A DNA stretch of 64,000 bases from Metridium senile (GCA_949775045.1 OX459109.1:665490-729489); one strand, 5' to 3'. Positions 1-13,460 are shown, counted from the stretch's first letter. Numbers and translations are program-made. The notes: generated by a model not told the origin, from the letters alone.

Positions 1-765
1 TCAACAATTTCTTATTTGTCTAACTTGGAAACTCCTTTTTGGGGGGTCATTTTTGAGAAGATATAAAAGTTTTTTCTTAGAAATGCGCAATTTTGCGCAA
101 ACATTAAATGTAAAGGAGTAGGAACAGTTAAAATACCCTAAATAACGATGTTTATAGAAGCTGAAGGGTTCGATCGGACAAGACACACTTCAAAGTAACG
201 ATTTTGTTTTAACTTCCGTTAATTGTGACGCGTCGCACAATATTAATACTAAACATAGATGCGGTGTATATTTGCTGCTTTACGGCGTAAACAGTATTAT
301 TAACGACACAAAACATATAACTTAAAGTACCTCATTTCACTGGACGCAAGCTGAGCTCACAATGCTCGGAAAATAAATCTTCGAAAAATAAATTCTCGAT
401 GATTTCTCGAGACCTGGGATTCGCTTCACACACTTTTATATCCACCTTCGCACGAAGTTATGTCGTTACCTTGACGACTGTAGCACTTACCCCTGGGGTA
501 GTGGTATGAATGATGTATTGTGATTGGTTGATTGGAAGTAACGACGATTTAGGGCAGCTCGCTTCAATTGGATCACTTAGGTCATGGATATAGTTGATAA
601 ACAAATGAGTAAACTAAAGCACGTGAACACTAACCACAAGTGGTAAATTGGATTTCACGGAGTATCTAAGGCCGTTTAGTCATCGACTAGTATCACACAG
701 CACCGTACAACAATTCGACGTGAACAAGTGTTCAAACAGTTGATGCAGCAACATCACTGAGCAAC
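1..765. other. Upstream region of the Pax gene, no gene recognised
   Basis: AT-rich sequence without a convincing coding region. It should hold the Pax promoter and 5' UTR, but no TATA box or clear cluster of sites was identified. Confidence 0.4.
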
Positions 766-3700
766 ATGGAAACATTTCTACAATTCCAAGGTAATCTTGA
801 ATGAGATGTTATGTATTTTTAACAGGACAGCCCAGGAGGCCGGCTGGTACATATACTTGCAACCATGTAACTCAAGAACTGTAAAGTCCTTTTGACGTTT
901 ATGAAGTGTGTTAGTTTGACAATGAATCAAACGCACCTTGTTCAACACGTATAGGAGATAGTATTCTATAACGGTCGTCGGTTAATCCACCTTGATTAAA
1001 AAACCTCGATTTATCTCTTGCTAATGTTCTTCTAAGATTGTCTAGTTGTGTGTGTTTTTGCCTTTGTTCTTTTTCGCGTGTTGCTTGAGGGATCGATATC
1101 ATTGCTAGAAGAGAAAAGAGCACGCAAGATATTAATTGTGATGAAATTGAATCAAGCTTATCGCAATGAAGATTTCTCGAGATAAGCACCGCTAGTTCTC
1201 AAGTCTATATTCCACCGTTACAAAACTGTAAAAAATGGCCATTTTGTACACTCGATATATGATTAAACACCATGTCAACCAAACCGCGCAATCAGCTTAA
1301 CAAAGATCACATCTCAAATAAAAACATTGTTAAACAAGCTGATCTAGTGTATAGTTAACAAATCAACTCATTCGACATGCATAAAAACTAATCTCATTCC
1401 GAACACCGATCTGTTGTATTTATTATTTCTATTTTTCATTTCTTCTCATGATTTTCCTGCAGATTTTGCTTCAGTTGCTTCTATGGCGGGCCAGGGCAAA
1501 ATCAACCAACTAGGCGGTCTTTTTATAAATGGCAAACCTTTACCAAAGCCCTTGAGATTAAAGATCATCGAGCTAGCCCGGCTAGGTGTACGTCCTAGTG
1601 ATATTAGTCGTCAGCTTCGCGTTTCCCATGGATGTGTAAGTAAGATACTTAATAAGTTCCAAGAGACTGGCTCCGTCGAGCCAGGTGCAGCCCCGTCTTT
1701 CAAGAGAAAAGAGCTTTCACAAGTCATTCTAGTGAAAATTGAGGAATATGTTGGATCCCAGCCGGATATCTTCTCATGGGAGGTTCGAGATCGACTTATA
1801 AGAGACAAAGTTTGCTCCAAGTTAAGCGTACCTTCCTTGGAAGCTGTCAGTAGAGTGATTAAGACTTGTGCAAGCAAACTTAACCGACAAGCAGAACCTT
1901 CTAGCACGGTGGAAAATGATGGAAAACAGCCCAGTGAAGCGGAGGCAAGGAAAAAGAAAACGCCGTGCTTTAACGGACCGTTCTCCATATCAAACATATT
2001 AAATTTGTCTGAAGAAGAGGAAGAAAGACGAACGAAAAGCTCCGCTTGTAGCGACACGGAAAGTGGTAGGTTTGCTTTCATTTTATCCCATTCAATTCAA
2101 CTCAGCACCTCTCATTCATCTCTATTCATTTTGTTTAGTTTCGAGGCGTTTTAGGAAGATATTTATTTGGCATTTAACGGTCGTTTCAAACGAGTTTATC
2201 ACTGTTGTCTTGCATAAACAGCACACTTATTGATTCCCTATCTTAACTCACCTAATTCACTTCATTGACAAATTTACTTGTTAGCGATCCTCTTAATACG
2301 AATATAGACACTTGTTGTATTTAATCTTGGCAATAGTTCTATTGTTAATTGGAAGGCAAAAGCTTTGTTTGTGATCTACTGTTCTTCTATTCACCACCAT
2401 AAATAGTACAATCTTTCTTATAAACTTAATTACGGTGTCATTGATCATCGTACAAGATGTCACAATGCATACGAACCGTGCTCTGGCGCTCGTTTAAGTG
2501 AACAAAGAATCTTTGGCTGTGCTAGAACGATTTGTGTGTGCACTAACAACCCTTAGGGTGTATTTCAGACGTTTTCTAAAGATATCAATCAAACACTCTA
2601 TTACTTTGAGGTTATTTTTCTATTTGTTATTTTAAGGAATACCTTTAAAAAATCCTGAAAAACTTCCACAAACATTTGTTCTTTTCTCGCTGACATTTCG
2701 AAACTGATTTTGATAACATTTCTCCCTATTGTCAATTTAACGTGAGTTTTACTTCACTGAAAGATTCGACAAAATTTTGAATAGCATTTAATTCATTTTC
2801 CTTGAATACAATTTCAGACATTTTCCGAAATACATTCATTGCATGTTTCATGTATTTTTAATTTGTTCATTATCAAACATTCTTGTAAAACGATGAAAAA
2901 GTAGCAATAAAAAAACCGGATCAATAAATTTCTGAAAAAATCTGCACAACAACTTATTATAGATACATTTTATTTCTCATTTGTAATTAAGAAATATTCA
3001 CAGCTACACTGAATGCCATACAAACTTTACTGATGTGTTTGAAAAATTTGTTCTTTTAAGACATTTTGGACGAAAATGTTGAAAAAACTAGAAAAGACGA
3101 AGAGAGGACAGCTATGGCCCTGCCTTCACACAAACCACGGCGAAGCAGAACACGATTCACCATTCCACAGACAGAAGAGTTGGAAAAAGCCTTCCACAAG
3201 ACGCATTATCCTGATATCTACGCCCGAGAAGAACTCGCACAAAGATTGGGGCTTAGCGAAGCACGCGTTCAGGTATATAATGAAACAGTATTTGTTGTAT
3301 CTCAATGTTGTACACCGTTGTACTTTTCGAGTCCTTAATGTTTAACAAAATACGGGGAAAAAACAGAAACACAATTCAGTTGGACTTGTTACTATTTATT
3401 TCCTTCAAATGTTGTACATTTTTGTACCATTTGGGTACTTAAGTTAAAACGTTCACCAAAATACGGGAAAACCATAAACACATATCAGTTGAACTTAATA
3501 ATTATTTAAGTAAGTCCTTGTAAAATGTGATAGGAATTCCTCACACTCAACTTTCCCCTGTCCTCACATTCTATAAATCCGAAGTCAGCTCAACTCAACA
3601 ACTTTAAAAGTAAGATATAGATTCATCGTATAAAAGAGAGTGCTACTAACGTTTTTAAGTCAATCCTTCATCGGAGTAAAATTAGTAACTTATACAACGT

Positions 3701-6700
3701 GTAAACGAGGAACGTTTCGGATCTAAATCATTCGTCGAGGTAAAACTAGTTACTTATACAACGTGCATGCATGTTAGAAAAAAGAAGGGTGTTTCCAAAA
3801 CTGAAGTTTAGGAAGCCAGTTAATCCTTCGTCGGAGGAGTAAAGATGGTAACATATACACCGTATAAAAGAGAGTGTTACTTACTGGCGTTAAGGACGTT
3901 AATCCTTCGTCTGAGTCAAGATGGTAACTTATACACCGTATAAAAGAGAGTGTTACACTTTTATTTTGGTTGTTAATGCTTCGTTGAAGAGTAAAATGGT
4001 AACTCAAACATTGTGTAAAAGTGTAAAACTGAAAGATTTTTAATAAATACTCTTTTCATTTTCTTAAACATCTGTAAGATAAAGTTTGACGTAGCTTAAT
4101 GCAATTCTTAAACAAGCAAATTGCTTAACTCCCCTCAGCGTATGGACTATAACGACTTGTAAATATGTTGTACATTTTCTGCCAGATTGTCCAAATGTTG
4201 ACACTGGAGTAGAAAAGAAGGCGATACAAGGAAAGGCCTCCCATTGGGAACCGCCGATAGTCCTTAAAAAGGCCAACTAGTACCAAACGAGGCTGTTTAT
4301 CGAACAGCTTGAAAGGATAATAAAAATCCGTTACATCTCTTTTTTTGGAAAGATTAATCTAGCAGAAAGTTCGCTTTCCTAGAATCATCGACTGGTTACG
4401 CATTAATACTTCTTTTGTTACGCAAGTTTTCTTATTATTAGCTTGTCTTGTTCCGTATTTTGATGTTTTCTTTTTTTTTTAATTTGAGCTTAATTTTCTC
4501 CCAAAAGCGGCTACTTCAGAAATACCCAAACAGGATTTAGAGTAGTGTTGTATGTCTATAGGCCCTTCACTTGCTATTATCTTCGGCGTCGCTTTAGTTA
4601 GCTATAGAAGTCTGCCTTTGTGACAATTTTCGAGAGGCTCTCTGTAATAACAAACTCAACAACAAAAAAAAAAAAAACCTTAAAAGTGTTTATTTTATTG
4701 TGAAAATCTTTTCTTATAATGAAAGCGATGTAAGAGGTGTTATATATCAATAATATGGTTTTGATTCCATGTTTAAATGGGAGAAAAACGCCCAGTTTTA
4801 AGGGAGTGCAACACAAACAACCCAACCACTTAAAGAACTATCTAACCATTTAGCCATCATGTTCAGCCCCTCGAGCTATACTACACAAATCAAACAATTT
4901 TGCTTTGAGATGGTAGTTCCGATTGCTCGAGGGAACTCTCAGGACGTGTGATATATCTCAGCTAGTATAAAAGTAGCTTATCTTTCACCTAACGTTAGTC
5001 TAGCTGTGCGTTTAATTGATAGAAGACTGATTTGTAAGATAATTGTACTAGCTACGGGCTCAAATAGCAAGTGCGGTTAGTCGGGCACACTACTCGTCTC
5101 TTTTGAAAACGAGCTCCCTACGAGTAAATGCCAGGCCGATATCAAGGGTTTATGAAACCACACGGTAGCAAAACTTTGTAACGATGTGTAATGGATCAGT
5201 ACCAGAGCTGTTAAACAGTAAGGGAGCGAAACACACTCATGTCGAGAAGTCACTGAAAGATTAATGTCTGTCTAACACAATTAATCCTGAGAAATTCAAT
5301 TTATTAGCTAGGTTAATACAACAGAGACTTTATTAACTGATTGCATGATATAGGTAATGCAGAATGACATTGATAATGAATATGGTCAGTAAATGGCTTG
5401 TTTGGTAAGCAGAATCTTTCAATAATAAAGTCATGCTTTTTGAAGTGGCGAAACGGAGAATTAAAAAAAACCCCGATGTTCGCAATCCTGGTATTTCTTA
5501 AAGTTATCATTTAAGAATTGTGAGTTCAATTCTGCTCAGTGTTATAGTAAGAATTTATTGTGGCTGTCACTGACAAAACAGTTCTTTCTGATAAGTTTCA
5601 CTCAGTATAAGAGATGAAAAGAAGACTCTAGTGAAAACAATTGATCGTAAAGCGTATTGAGATGTATATGAAAGGCTATACAGGAACGCATTACATTGCA
5701 TTGCAAAAAGAACAAAACGTGTGCAATAAAATTATAAAGACGTGGATATTAGATGAATAGTATGTTGTTAAATAATACTATCAGATCAAAAAACTTACAG
5801 CAAATAATTGAAAGTAAAAGTCAAAAACTTCAAAGTCAAAAAAGCAAACGATTGGACGTAAAAATAAGCTGTCTTTTACCAAGCGCAAATCTCTTGCTTG
5901 ACTAAACAACTAGTCAACGAAAAAAGAGAAAAAAATGACAAAGAAACCCTCAATTATTGCTTCAGTTTCTTAAGTAATCTTGACGAAAACCCTAAGTTTA
6001 AAAACTGTGGATTAATTTGATTTGCTTCTTTTGTAACACTCCCCTTTACAGACAAAAGACCCGAGGTAATCAGTCAAAATGGAACAACATTAACTGCATC
6101 AGTTTTCCACAACACGTAAAAAATATAATACTAGGGGCGGATGACAACATTTTAGTAAATGTTTTATTCTTGTTGTATAAATATGTTTTATAGAATACAA
6201 AAATTCATGGAAAATACAGACTTTGGAATATTATAAACTTGCAGAATTTGAAAATTTAGAATCTATAATAGCAAAGAAAACATCCAGGTTGCACAACCAT
6301 TTGAAAAAATACGAAAAACGGCTAAAGAATCTGTATAGTATCGGGACGTAATACTCTAAATGTAGTATTTTCGTATTTGTAAACTAAAAACTAGCCTATA
6401 AAATGACTAGCTTCTAGAATGGAAGTGAACAATTTAATGTCATATTGAAATATTGTAATTAAAAAAAAAAACTGCATCGGTTTTTGAGAGTTAGTCTTTC
6501 GAATAACCCAACTATCGGTTAAAAGCAGAAATGAAAGTATCTAAAATGCTAGCGTTGCTTTGTTTTTGACTTAAGAGTACATATATATTTGGAGTTTTCA
6601 CGGCTGTCATTCTCCAAAGTGGTTATCAAACAATGTTGGCATTTGTTGGTTCAAGGGAGGGTTTTGACCATGACTTTTATAGTATTGAAGCACTCTCTTT

Positions 6701-9700
6701 GATCGACTGATAAGAAATGACTCCAGGGTTTTGAGATAGTGCTGATCGAAATGAAACCCGTTTTCTTTTGTTTGTAAGTCTAGGCGTTCAAACTTGTACT
6801 CGTTGTTTCCGTTGCCGAACTCAACAAGGAATAGAGTTTCTTTGTTTAGTGGGCATCAAAAAGATTTCAAATTTGTGAGAAAACTAGAAGAAATTAAATG
6901 TAATTTGCAATTGTCGTTTAAACAATTTATTGTCGTTTACAGTGACAGTCTAAAAGAAACAAAATGGTTTCTTTGTTAAGACGGCGTAAAAAAGATTCAA
7001 AATAGTGAGAAAACATCACGAAATCACACGTAAACTGTAATTGTCTTTTAACTTTGCTTGCTTTATATTCATTTTCTTTAAGTTTACTGTTTAAGATCTT
7101 CGTTGTTTAAAATGTTTAAACTGACAAAAGTATTTGAAAACTAGAGACAAATTAGTCTTTTTTTTTCCAACTAATTCGTTGTTTCAGGTCTTCAAATATA
7201 TACCCGAGGCTGATTTCTATTCAAAAACATTATGAAACGAACAAAAACCGGCCTAAAACAACTTTTATTTGTACATTTTCACGATCAGCTCATGTTCATT
7301 GTTCAAATATAATCAATCGATACAATAAAACACAAGTGCATTATGGGAAAACTCAATTGTCTCTTCAAAATCAAGTTAAACTTCGTCAAAAACATGTAAG
7401 CTGTTCCTAGTCGCTTTAGAGACTAGATTCTACCGCGATTCAAACTAATTAGATCCGTTAGATGATCGGAGCCTTTCTGAAAACATTCTCTCGTGCAAAG
7501 AGCCGCGAAGTGGAGGTATTGATGTTAATTTCTTTATGAATTCCATGTATTCTTGAGTGTCTAAAAAAACTCGTTTTAATATGATCAAGGAAATTCAATT
7601 AAGTTCATTTTGTGTTAAGTGGATATAGCTTGACTATACTTCAAGCTAGAAAACCACACTTAATTCGAGATGAAATATGTATGACAAGGCGGTGAGAGTT
7701 TTGCAACTGCTATACTAGCTATTCAGCTGAGGTTTGATGACTTCAAACTTCACTGTTTTGCTTCAACTTCTACACCGAGATAAGATAGGAATAATTCTAA
7801 CAATACAATACACTTTGAGATCAAACCGCAGAATATCAAAAACAAAAAACTTTTGTAAACTAAAATGACTGGCTTTGAATTCTTGTTGAATGACTTTCGA
7901 AGAAACAGAACCAGCTAACTCAATGAGTCTGTTTCGTCTGTTGTACGTGTAAAACGTCTTTAAATTCAACCGAAAGTGTATCGAATGCTTTGTTACAAAG
8001 TTCCCACAAGTGTTTGCTAACACGTTGATCTCTTTTGTCGCTATTTAATCAATTAAAAGACATTTATTCATCTATCGATCTCTTCATTCAGTTAAGTTTC
8101 GCTGAATAAGTCTCATTGTTTGCTAATAGTTACCCCAAGATGAACTTTTATTGTAATGAATTGAATGAATTAAATGAAACCAAATTTAACATTAAGATAT
8201 GAAATAGACATGAGACGTTATTTAAGGCTTATTTATAGGAGTATAGTGTTTGCTCTAGTTAATTGCTCGCGGCCCTCTAGGCGTGGAATACACCCTCACA
8301 CAGTGAAAAGGGTAGGGCTTTGTTTTATAAACACGTTCAACCATTTGGGTTAATGGAGGTTACCTCGGATTTAAAACATTTCTTATTGTGTTTTAATATA
8401 CAATACGTAGTCCTATCTGTGTTGGCTAGGCAACCTTTTTATGAACGACTCCTAAAACGTGTTCTTTAGGTCTAGAAATGAAGGGATGGAGTCAAGCGCC
8501 GGCGAGTTCACTCGCACCATTCAATGACTTGGAGGTTTTTCGGTTAATTACAAAGCCTTGATTAGACCAGATGCCGTTTGAATCTTTGTTAGTCCGTCTA
8601 TGTTTAGTGTGTTCTAATCACGAGGGTGCTGAGGCAGGCCTAATGAAAAAGCAGGAAATAAGTGCACCTTTTGCCTACATCTGCCCGCTGGATTCCCAAC
8701 CCAAACAGTACGGCTCTTCAATACCATTGTTTATTGTTATCGTAATATACTTGTCAATAAAACGTTTATTGATAGCTTAATGTGTACGAACAGCAAGATA
8801 CACTATCGTCTAACGGAAAATAACCCCGAGAGAGGTCCTTGTATTTAACTAAACATTCACTATAGTGTATGCACATATGTCAATTAGACTACGGAAGAAA
8901 GTGCTCTATAGCCTTTGAAAACACCGATATTACTTAACGTGAACAAAGTTTACTACACGTACAGCTAATTAACCATGTCTTCAACCATTTACTATGCCTT
9001 TACCAGGGTTTGTTAAGGTTAAATCATGTGACTGATGTAATCCTTCACACTTGTATGGTTAACTCTTTTGTTATATTATTCACGCTATGCCACGACGCCC
9101 TTTAGCCCCTACCCCCTCCCCTCCCAGTTTACTATGTCTTCACCTGCAGGGTTTGTTAAGGTTAAATCACGTGACTGATGTAACCCTTCACACTTGTATG
9201 GTTAACTCTTTTGTTATATTATTCACGCTATGCCACGACGCCCTTTAGCCCCTACCCCCTCCCCTCCCAGTTTACTATGTCTTCACCTGCAGGGTTTGTT
9301 AAGGTTAAATCACGTGACTGATGTAACCCTTCACACTTGTATGGTTAACTCTTTTGTTATATTATTCACGCTATGCCACGACGCCCTTTAGCCCCTACCC
9401 CCTCCCCTCCCAGTTTACTATGTCTTCACCTGCAGGGTTTGTTAAGGTTAAATCACGTGACTGATGTAACCCTTCACACTTGTATGGTTAACTCTTTTGT
9501 TATATTATTCACGCTATGCCACGACGCCCTTTAGCCCCTACCCCCTCTCCTCCCAGTTTACATTGTTCTTTCAATACTGCTTAACAAACGCTTCAAAACA
9601 GTTGCACTCCCATATATTGATAACATATTTGACTAACCCCTCCCTTACTGAGCATATACTTATCACCCTCTCTCACATTACATCACACATCTCACCCCTG

Positions 9701-10453
9701 CCCTATAGTAAAACTTTTGTCACTCTATCTGCCATTGTTGCTACCTTCCCCCTTTCCTCCCCTGTAAACCTTCCCTATTTTCATTGCATTTGTCTGATTC
9801 TAATTGATACGCATTAAAACAGGTTTTTGTTCTATTCTAATGTGCTTCAAAACAGTAACTTCTCTCTCCATTAGATTTAATATTATTATTTTCTCTCGCC
9901 ACTCTCTTAATACTATATTAACACTATATTATTTACTTTGTTCACTATACCGTTTAACCCTCCCCTCCCTCCCTCTTATCACATTTTGTCACGTCTGGTA
10001 CCCCTTACTATGTTAATTTATGTGTTTACTTTGTTCACTATGTTTATCCCTCCCCTCCCTCTTATCACATTTTGTCATGTCTGGTACCCCTTCCTATGTT
10101 AATTTATGTGTTTACTTTGTTCACTATGTTTATCCCTCCCCTCCCTCTTATCACATTTTGTTACGTCTGGTACCCATTACTATATTAAGTCATCTGTTTA
10201 TTTTGTTCACTATGTTTAACCCTCCCCTCCCCTCCTACTTTATTGTCACTTTATCAATACATTTAACATTGGCTTATATATTTTCTAGGTATGGTTTTCA
10301 AATCGACGAGCTCGCCTTCGTAAAGAAAGACTTCTCCCATGTACAGAAGAGTTCTTTTATTCACCAATGGCTCACTATCCTTATGCTTTATTGCTACAAG
10401 CATCACAGCCGCTCAACAGCTCGTTCGCACACGAATGTGTACCGTTCTATTGA
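766..10453 (+). CDS. PaxD: PaxD-like paired-box/homeobox transcription factor, 4 predicted coding exons
   Basis: Predicted exons 766-790, 1463-2065, 3061-3272 and 10289-10453 join in frame to 334 codons plus stop; all introns are GT-AG and all phases match. Residues 18-145 form a full paired domain with the Q-R-H combination (SRQLRVSHG) typical of Pax2/5/8 and Pax3/7 rather than Pax6. An octapeptide-like motif, FSISNILN, lies at about 182-189. A complete homeodomain covers about 235-294, with Ser at position 50 (WFSNRRA), as in Pax proteins. The homeobox is split between positions 46 and 47, the usual paired-class intron. Paired domain plus octapeptide plus full homeodomain suits cnidarian PaxD (Pax3/7-related). 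It should act as a nuclear DNA-binding regulator of development. The 25-nt first exon (good Kozak context, phase-matched) is a prediction; translation could instead start at the ATG at 1483, giving 319 residues. The last intron is about 7 kb. Confidence 0.88.
3630..4010 (-). repeat. ~5 diverged tandem copies of a ~75-80-bp unit with hammerhead-like core
   Basis: Read on the minus strand, copies begin near ACTCCGACGAAGGATTAACG and contain TATACGGTGTATAAGTTACC. Copy starts fall at about 3668, 3735, 3831, 3909 and 3983. The same unit forms the array at 33064-33385 in the other orientation. It lies in Pax intron 3. Confidence 0.7.
4020..8980. other. Pax last intron, AT-rich, no gene recognised
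   Basis: About 5 kb of intron without a supported exon or clear mobile element. Short open frames here lack homology, are AT-driven, and have no splice context. It may contain regulatory DNA, but none was recognised. Confidence 0.5.
8988..9556 (+). repeat. 143-bp tandem repeat, 4 copies
   Basis: Copies start at 8988 (diverged, 140 bp), 9128, 9271 and 9414; the last three are almost identical at an exact 143-bp period. Each holds a CACGTGAC site (CATGTGAC in the first copy), a TATTATTCACGCTATG block and a C-rich end (CCCCTACCCCCTCCCCTCCC). The array lies in the Pax last intron about 0.7 kb before the final exon. Confidence 0.92.
9932..10280 (+). repeat. ~86-bp tandem repeat, 3-4 copies, just before the last Pax exon
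   Basis: Units start TTTACTTTGTTCACTATG at 9932, 10025, 10111 and 10197 and contain CCCTCCCCTCCCTCTTATCA. The C/T-rich array runs up to the acceptor of the final Pax exon and supplies its pyrimidine-rich tract. It seems related to the 143-bp array by its C-rich core. Confidence 0.85.
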
Positions 10454-10967
10454 AATGATTGCTTTCTTCTTTACTTCCTGCCCTTCTTTCTTTCCTATTC
10501 CCTTTCTTCTTTTCTTTCTCTTAATATCATCCTCTAGTTCTCTTTCTTTAGAACTTTTTTTCTTCTCTTCTCTTTTGTAAATCATATTTCACTTCACTCT
10601 TAGTTTTCAAATTCTTAATTAATATTATCAACATATATAATTATATATAAATGAAATCATAAATTGTAATATAGCTTAATTCTATTGTTCAAATGACTGT
10701 GTATAAGGCCCATAGCTATAGTATTCTGGCGGATTGATTACCTTATAATATGTTATAAATGTATCGCATTAAATATAGTTTCGTTTCGTTACAAAATGTT
10801 ACAAATACTATATGATGCAAAATTACAGCCAGGGATTATTATATATCAAGATATTTCAAAAAATGTGTTTGCCTAGTTGCTTACTATTCATTGTAATGAC
10901 AGCTATCCATGAAAGGGTCTTCTAGAAATGATCCAACATCATCAGCAGTTTTGATTGGTGATTTCTA

Positions 10968-11180
10968 AAGCCTGGTTCCTGCCAGGATCACTGTGATAGC
11001 GCGCTTTCGTTTTAGTGAAATAAAAAAAATATCACTGCTGACTGAAGGTTGAAGCTTAAATTTGATAAAAACATATCTGAACACAAAAAAATTAGTCTTG
11101 AATTTCTTTAACCACAAAGAACTCTTAGCTATATTATCATAGCTAAACATGATTTTGGTGATCGCAGCGAACCAGGCTTA
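10968..11180. mobile_element. Possible miniature inverted-repeat element
   Basis: AAGCCTGGTTC at the left and GAACCAGGCTT at the right are inverted ends about 210 bases apart, with GATCACTGTGAT and GTGATCGCAG next to them. The interior has no coding capacity. A partial relative (…TGAACCAGGCT) lies at about 50527-50593. Confidence 0.45.
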
Positions 11181-12338
11181 CATACTCAATTCCTGATTTA
11201 ATTTCCTAAAAAATCAACAAAAAAACGCAATTTTCAAAGCTATAAGAAAAGATCAAAAAACATTAGTTTAGTTTTGATTGGTGATTTCTATTACATACTT
11301 AATTCCTGATTCAATTTCCTAAAAATCAAGACAAAAAAACGGCTTAAATAGTGACAGGTGTTAAATGCCGTTTAACTGAAATCGCTTATAGAAATGTTGG
11401 TGTTCATAATTTTTCACCTATTTTATTGCTTAAATTGGAATTGAAAACATTTTATTTGCTCATTTGGTTTGATTTGATTTGCTTGGTTTATCGTGTTGTA
11501 AAAATGACTTGATGATCAATCGTTCTAGAATACTTGATCATAACCTGCTGTTGTTTTCCTCTGATTTTTGTTTGATTTCCGGTTCAGTTAACTGTTTCCC
11601 TCTTCTGATAAGCTCTCATTAGGCAAAATTAGGTCTTTAACTCGAATCAAAAGGCTTGTTTTGAAAAACTATTAAGATACAGAGAAGATGTTTTTATCTT
11701 TTCTTTGTTCCTTATTGAAAGTTTCTTTTGAAATGTTTGTGAATAGACATTGATAGGAAAACACGCTATTCATTATTCGCAATCACGCTGTTTTTAAAGC
11801 TCTTTTATTCCTTGTTTAATCACGAAAAACATTTAACCGTCAACACAACACTTTATCTTCAAACAAATATAAAGTATCAGAAATTGTGGGAGAAATTAAA
11901 GTGTCAATCACTGTGATTTCTCCGAGTCTCAGGTGAATGTTGTGAATTAGATGTATGACGTTTAGTGATATTTTCCGTGAAGATAGCCCGTTTTTAGTTG
12001 TTTTATTTTCAATAGTAATAACTGTTAGACTCTGTAGGGTGCAAATCCGGCCGGAGGCGGACTTGAAAATACACCCCGCATACAGAGCCCCGCATAGTAT
12101 ATTAAGTGATTGACTTTTCTGGCTATTTTGATATCCTATTTAGCAATGAAATTGCTGTAAACTAAATATATATATAGATATAGATATATATTCAAATCAA
12201 TCAATCAATCTAATTTATTTAAAAACCTATAGCTCTGAAGTTGTAATACATGGGTTGCTCCTAGTGTTCCTACAATTAAAGTTAAACTGAACCATATGTT
12301 TACTTTCCTTTTTGCTAGTAATAGTTATTGCAGTATGA
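11181..12338. other. Intergenic region, no gene recognised
   Basis: AT-rich sequence with a short duplication (TTCCTGATT-TAATTTCCTAAAAA near 11190 and again near 11300). Nothing else is supported. Confidence 0.4.
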
Positions 12339-12873
12339 TATACACCTATTTCAATAATCGTTGTCGCAATCAAAGCTACAGTCCACACTCAGAAGCTTGC
12401 AAAGGATGTTGGTATTTCTTCTCTTGTTATCGATTTATTCATAGCATATTTTGAGTCGGTGTACGTGTTTGTGTTATATGACCATAACAAGTTGTTGCAG
12501 TGGTAGATGATGAAGCAAACATTTCTTTAAAGGATGTTGGTATTTCTTCTCTTGTTATCGATTTATTCATAGCATATTTTGAGTCGGTGTACGTGTTTGT
12601 GTTATATGACCATAACAAGTTGTTGCAGTGGTAGATGATAAAGCAAACATTTCTTTAAAGGATGTTGGTATTTCTTCTCTTGTTATCGATTTATTCATAG
12701 CATATTTTGGTTGTACGTGTTTGTGTTATATGACCATAACAAGTTGTTTAGTGCAGTGGTAGATGATGAAGCAAACATTTCTTTAGAAAATTGTGTAGCA
12801 AACCACACATTATGTTTATATTACTTATTACTGACAACCTTTGCAGGCTTCAGAGTGTGCAATTAGGTGTATA
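12339..12873. mobile_element. MITE family with TATACACCTA ends, copy 1, containing a 128-bp triplication
   Basis: Left end TATACACCTATTTCA, then CGTTGTCGCAAtCAAAGCTACAG; right end inverted (CCTTTGCAGGCTTCAGAGTGTG … TAGGTGTATA). The interior is a 128-bp unit repeated at 12401, 12529 and 12657, the last shortened. Copy 2 at 57338-57639 has the same unit once, so the triplication arose after insertion or in a sublineage. Confidence 0.85.
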
Positions 12874-13259
12874 TACATATTTTGATTTACTCGTCAAAAT
12901 TTTATTTAGCTTAATTTATCCTTTTTTCAAATTATTTTCAGTGTAAACTTGTTTCAAATAATTCAATTTCCTGCTTGTGGACATACTTCCGTACGCTTTT
13001 TGTTCTTTTCTTGTTTGTTTTGTTGTTCGATGATCGAATCCACAATTACTATATTTTAAACAGTTCAAGGACCCTTCAAGCAATGTTTATGATAACTAGT
13101 TTATTCCTCGATATTATCTTATCGTCTCGACAAATCGCCCGTAATGTTGTTTCGTCTAAAAGTAAATTCAACAAAATCAGAGACTCATTCGTGTCAGATT
13201 GTGTCCGTCCCGTTTTCTTACCAGACGGCTGGTCCGTGACAATATTTTTTCATCATATT

Positions 13260-13460
13260 TAGACCCCGTCTACACGGATCCGGATACTTTTGCAACCGCA
13301 TACTTTTTGATGCGAATCGGCGTATCGTCCACACGAATCCAGTGAATCCGGTCACCGAAACCGCATACTTTTACTTGAATCCTCTGGATACGCGGATTCG
13401 TGTGGACGCAAATATTTCTATGCGGTTTCAGCCGGATCGGATTCGTGTAGACGAGGCCTT
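13260..13460 (+). mobile_element. Palindromic MITE with GGCCTCGTCTACACG ends, copy 1
   Basis: Left CCCCGTCTACACGGATCCGG and right CGGATTCGTGTAGACGAGGCC are inverted. The interior repeats AACCGCATACTTTT and GTCCACACGAATCC in both orientations. A near-identical copy in the opposite orientation lies at 50661-50860. Confidence 0.85.

Noticed and set aside
1611..2081. 156-codon minus-strand frame
   Set aside because: Antisense shadow of the Pax paired-domain exon.
3066..3345. Two overlapping plus-strand frames of about 90 codons
   Set aside because: One is the Pax homeobox exon read past its donor; the other is its out-of-frame shadow.
12975..13262. 95-codon hydrophobic plus-strand frame
   Set aside because: Its second half lies in a dispersed repeat (relatives near 28.4 and 31.9 kb), so coding is unlikely.
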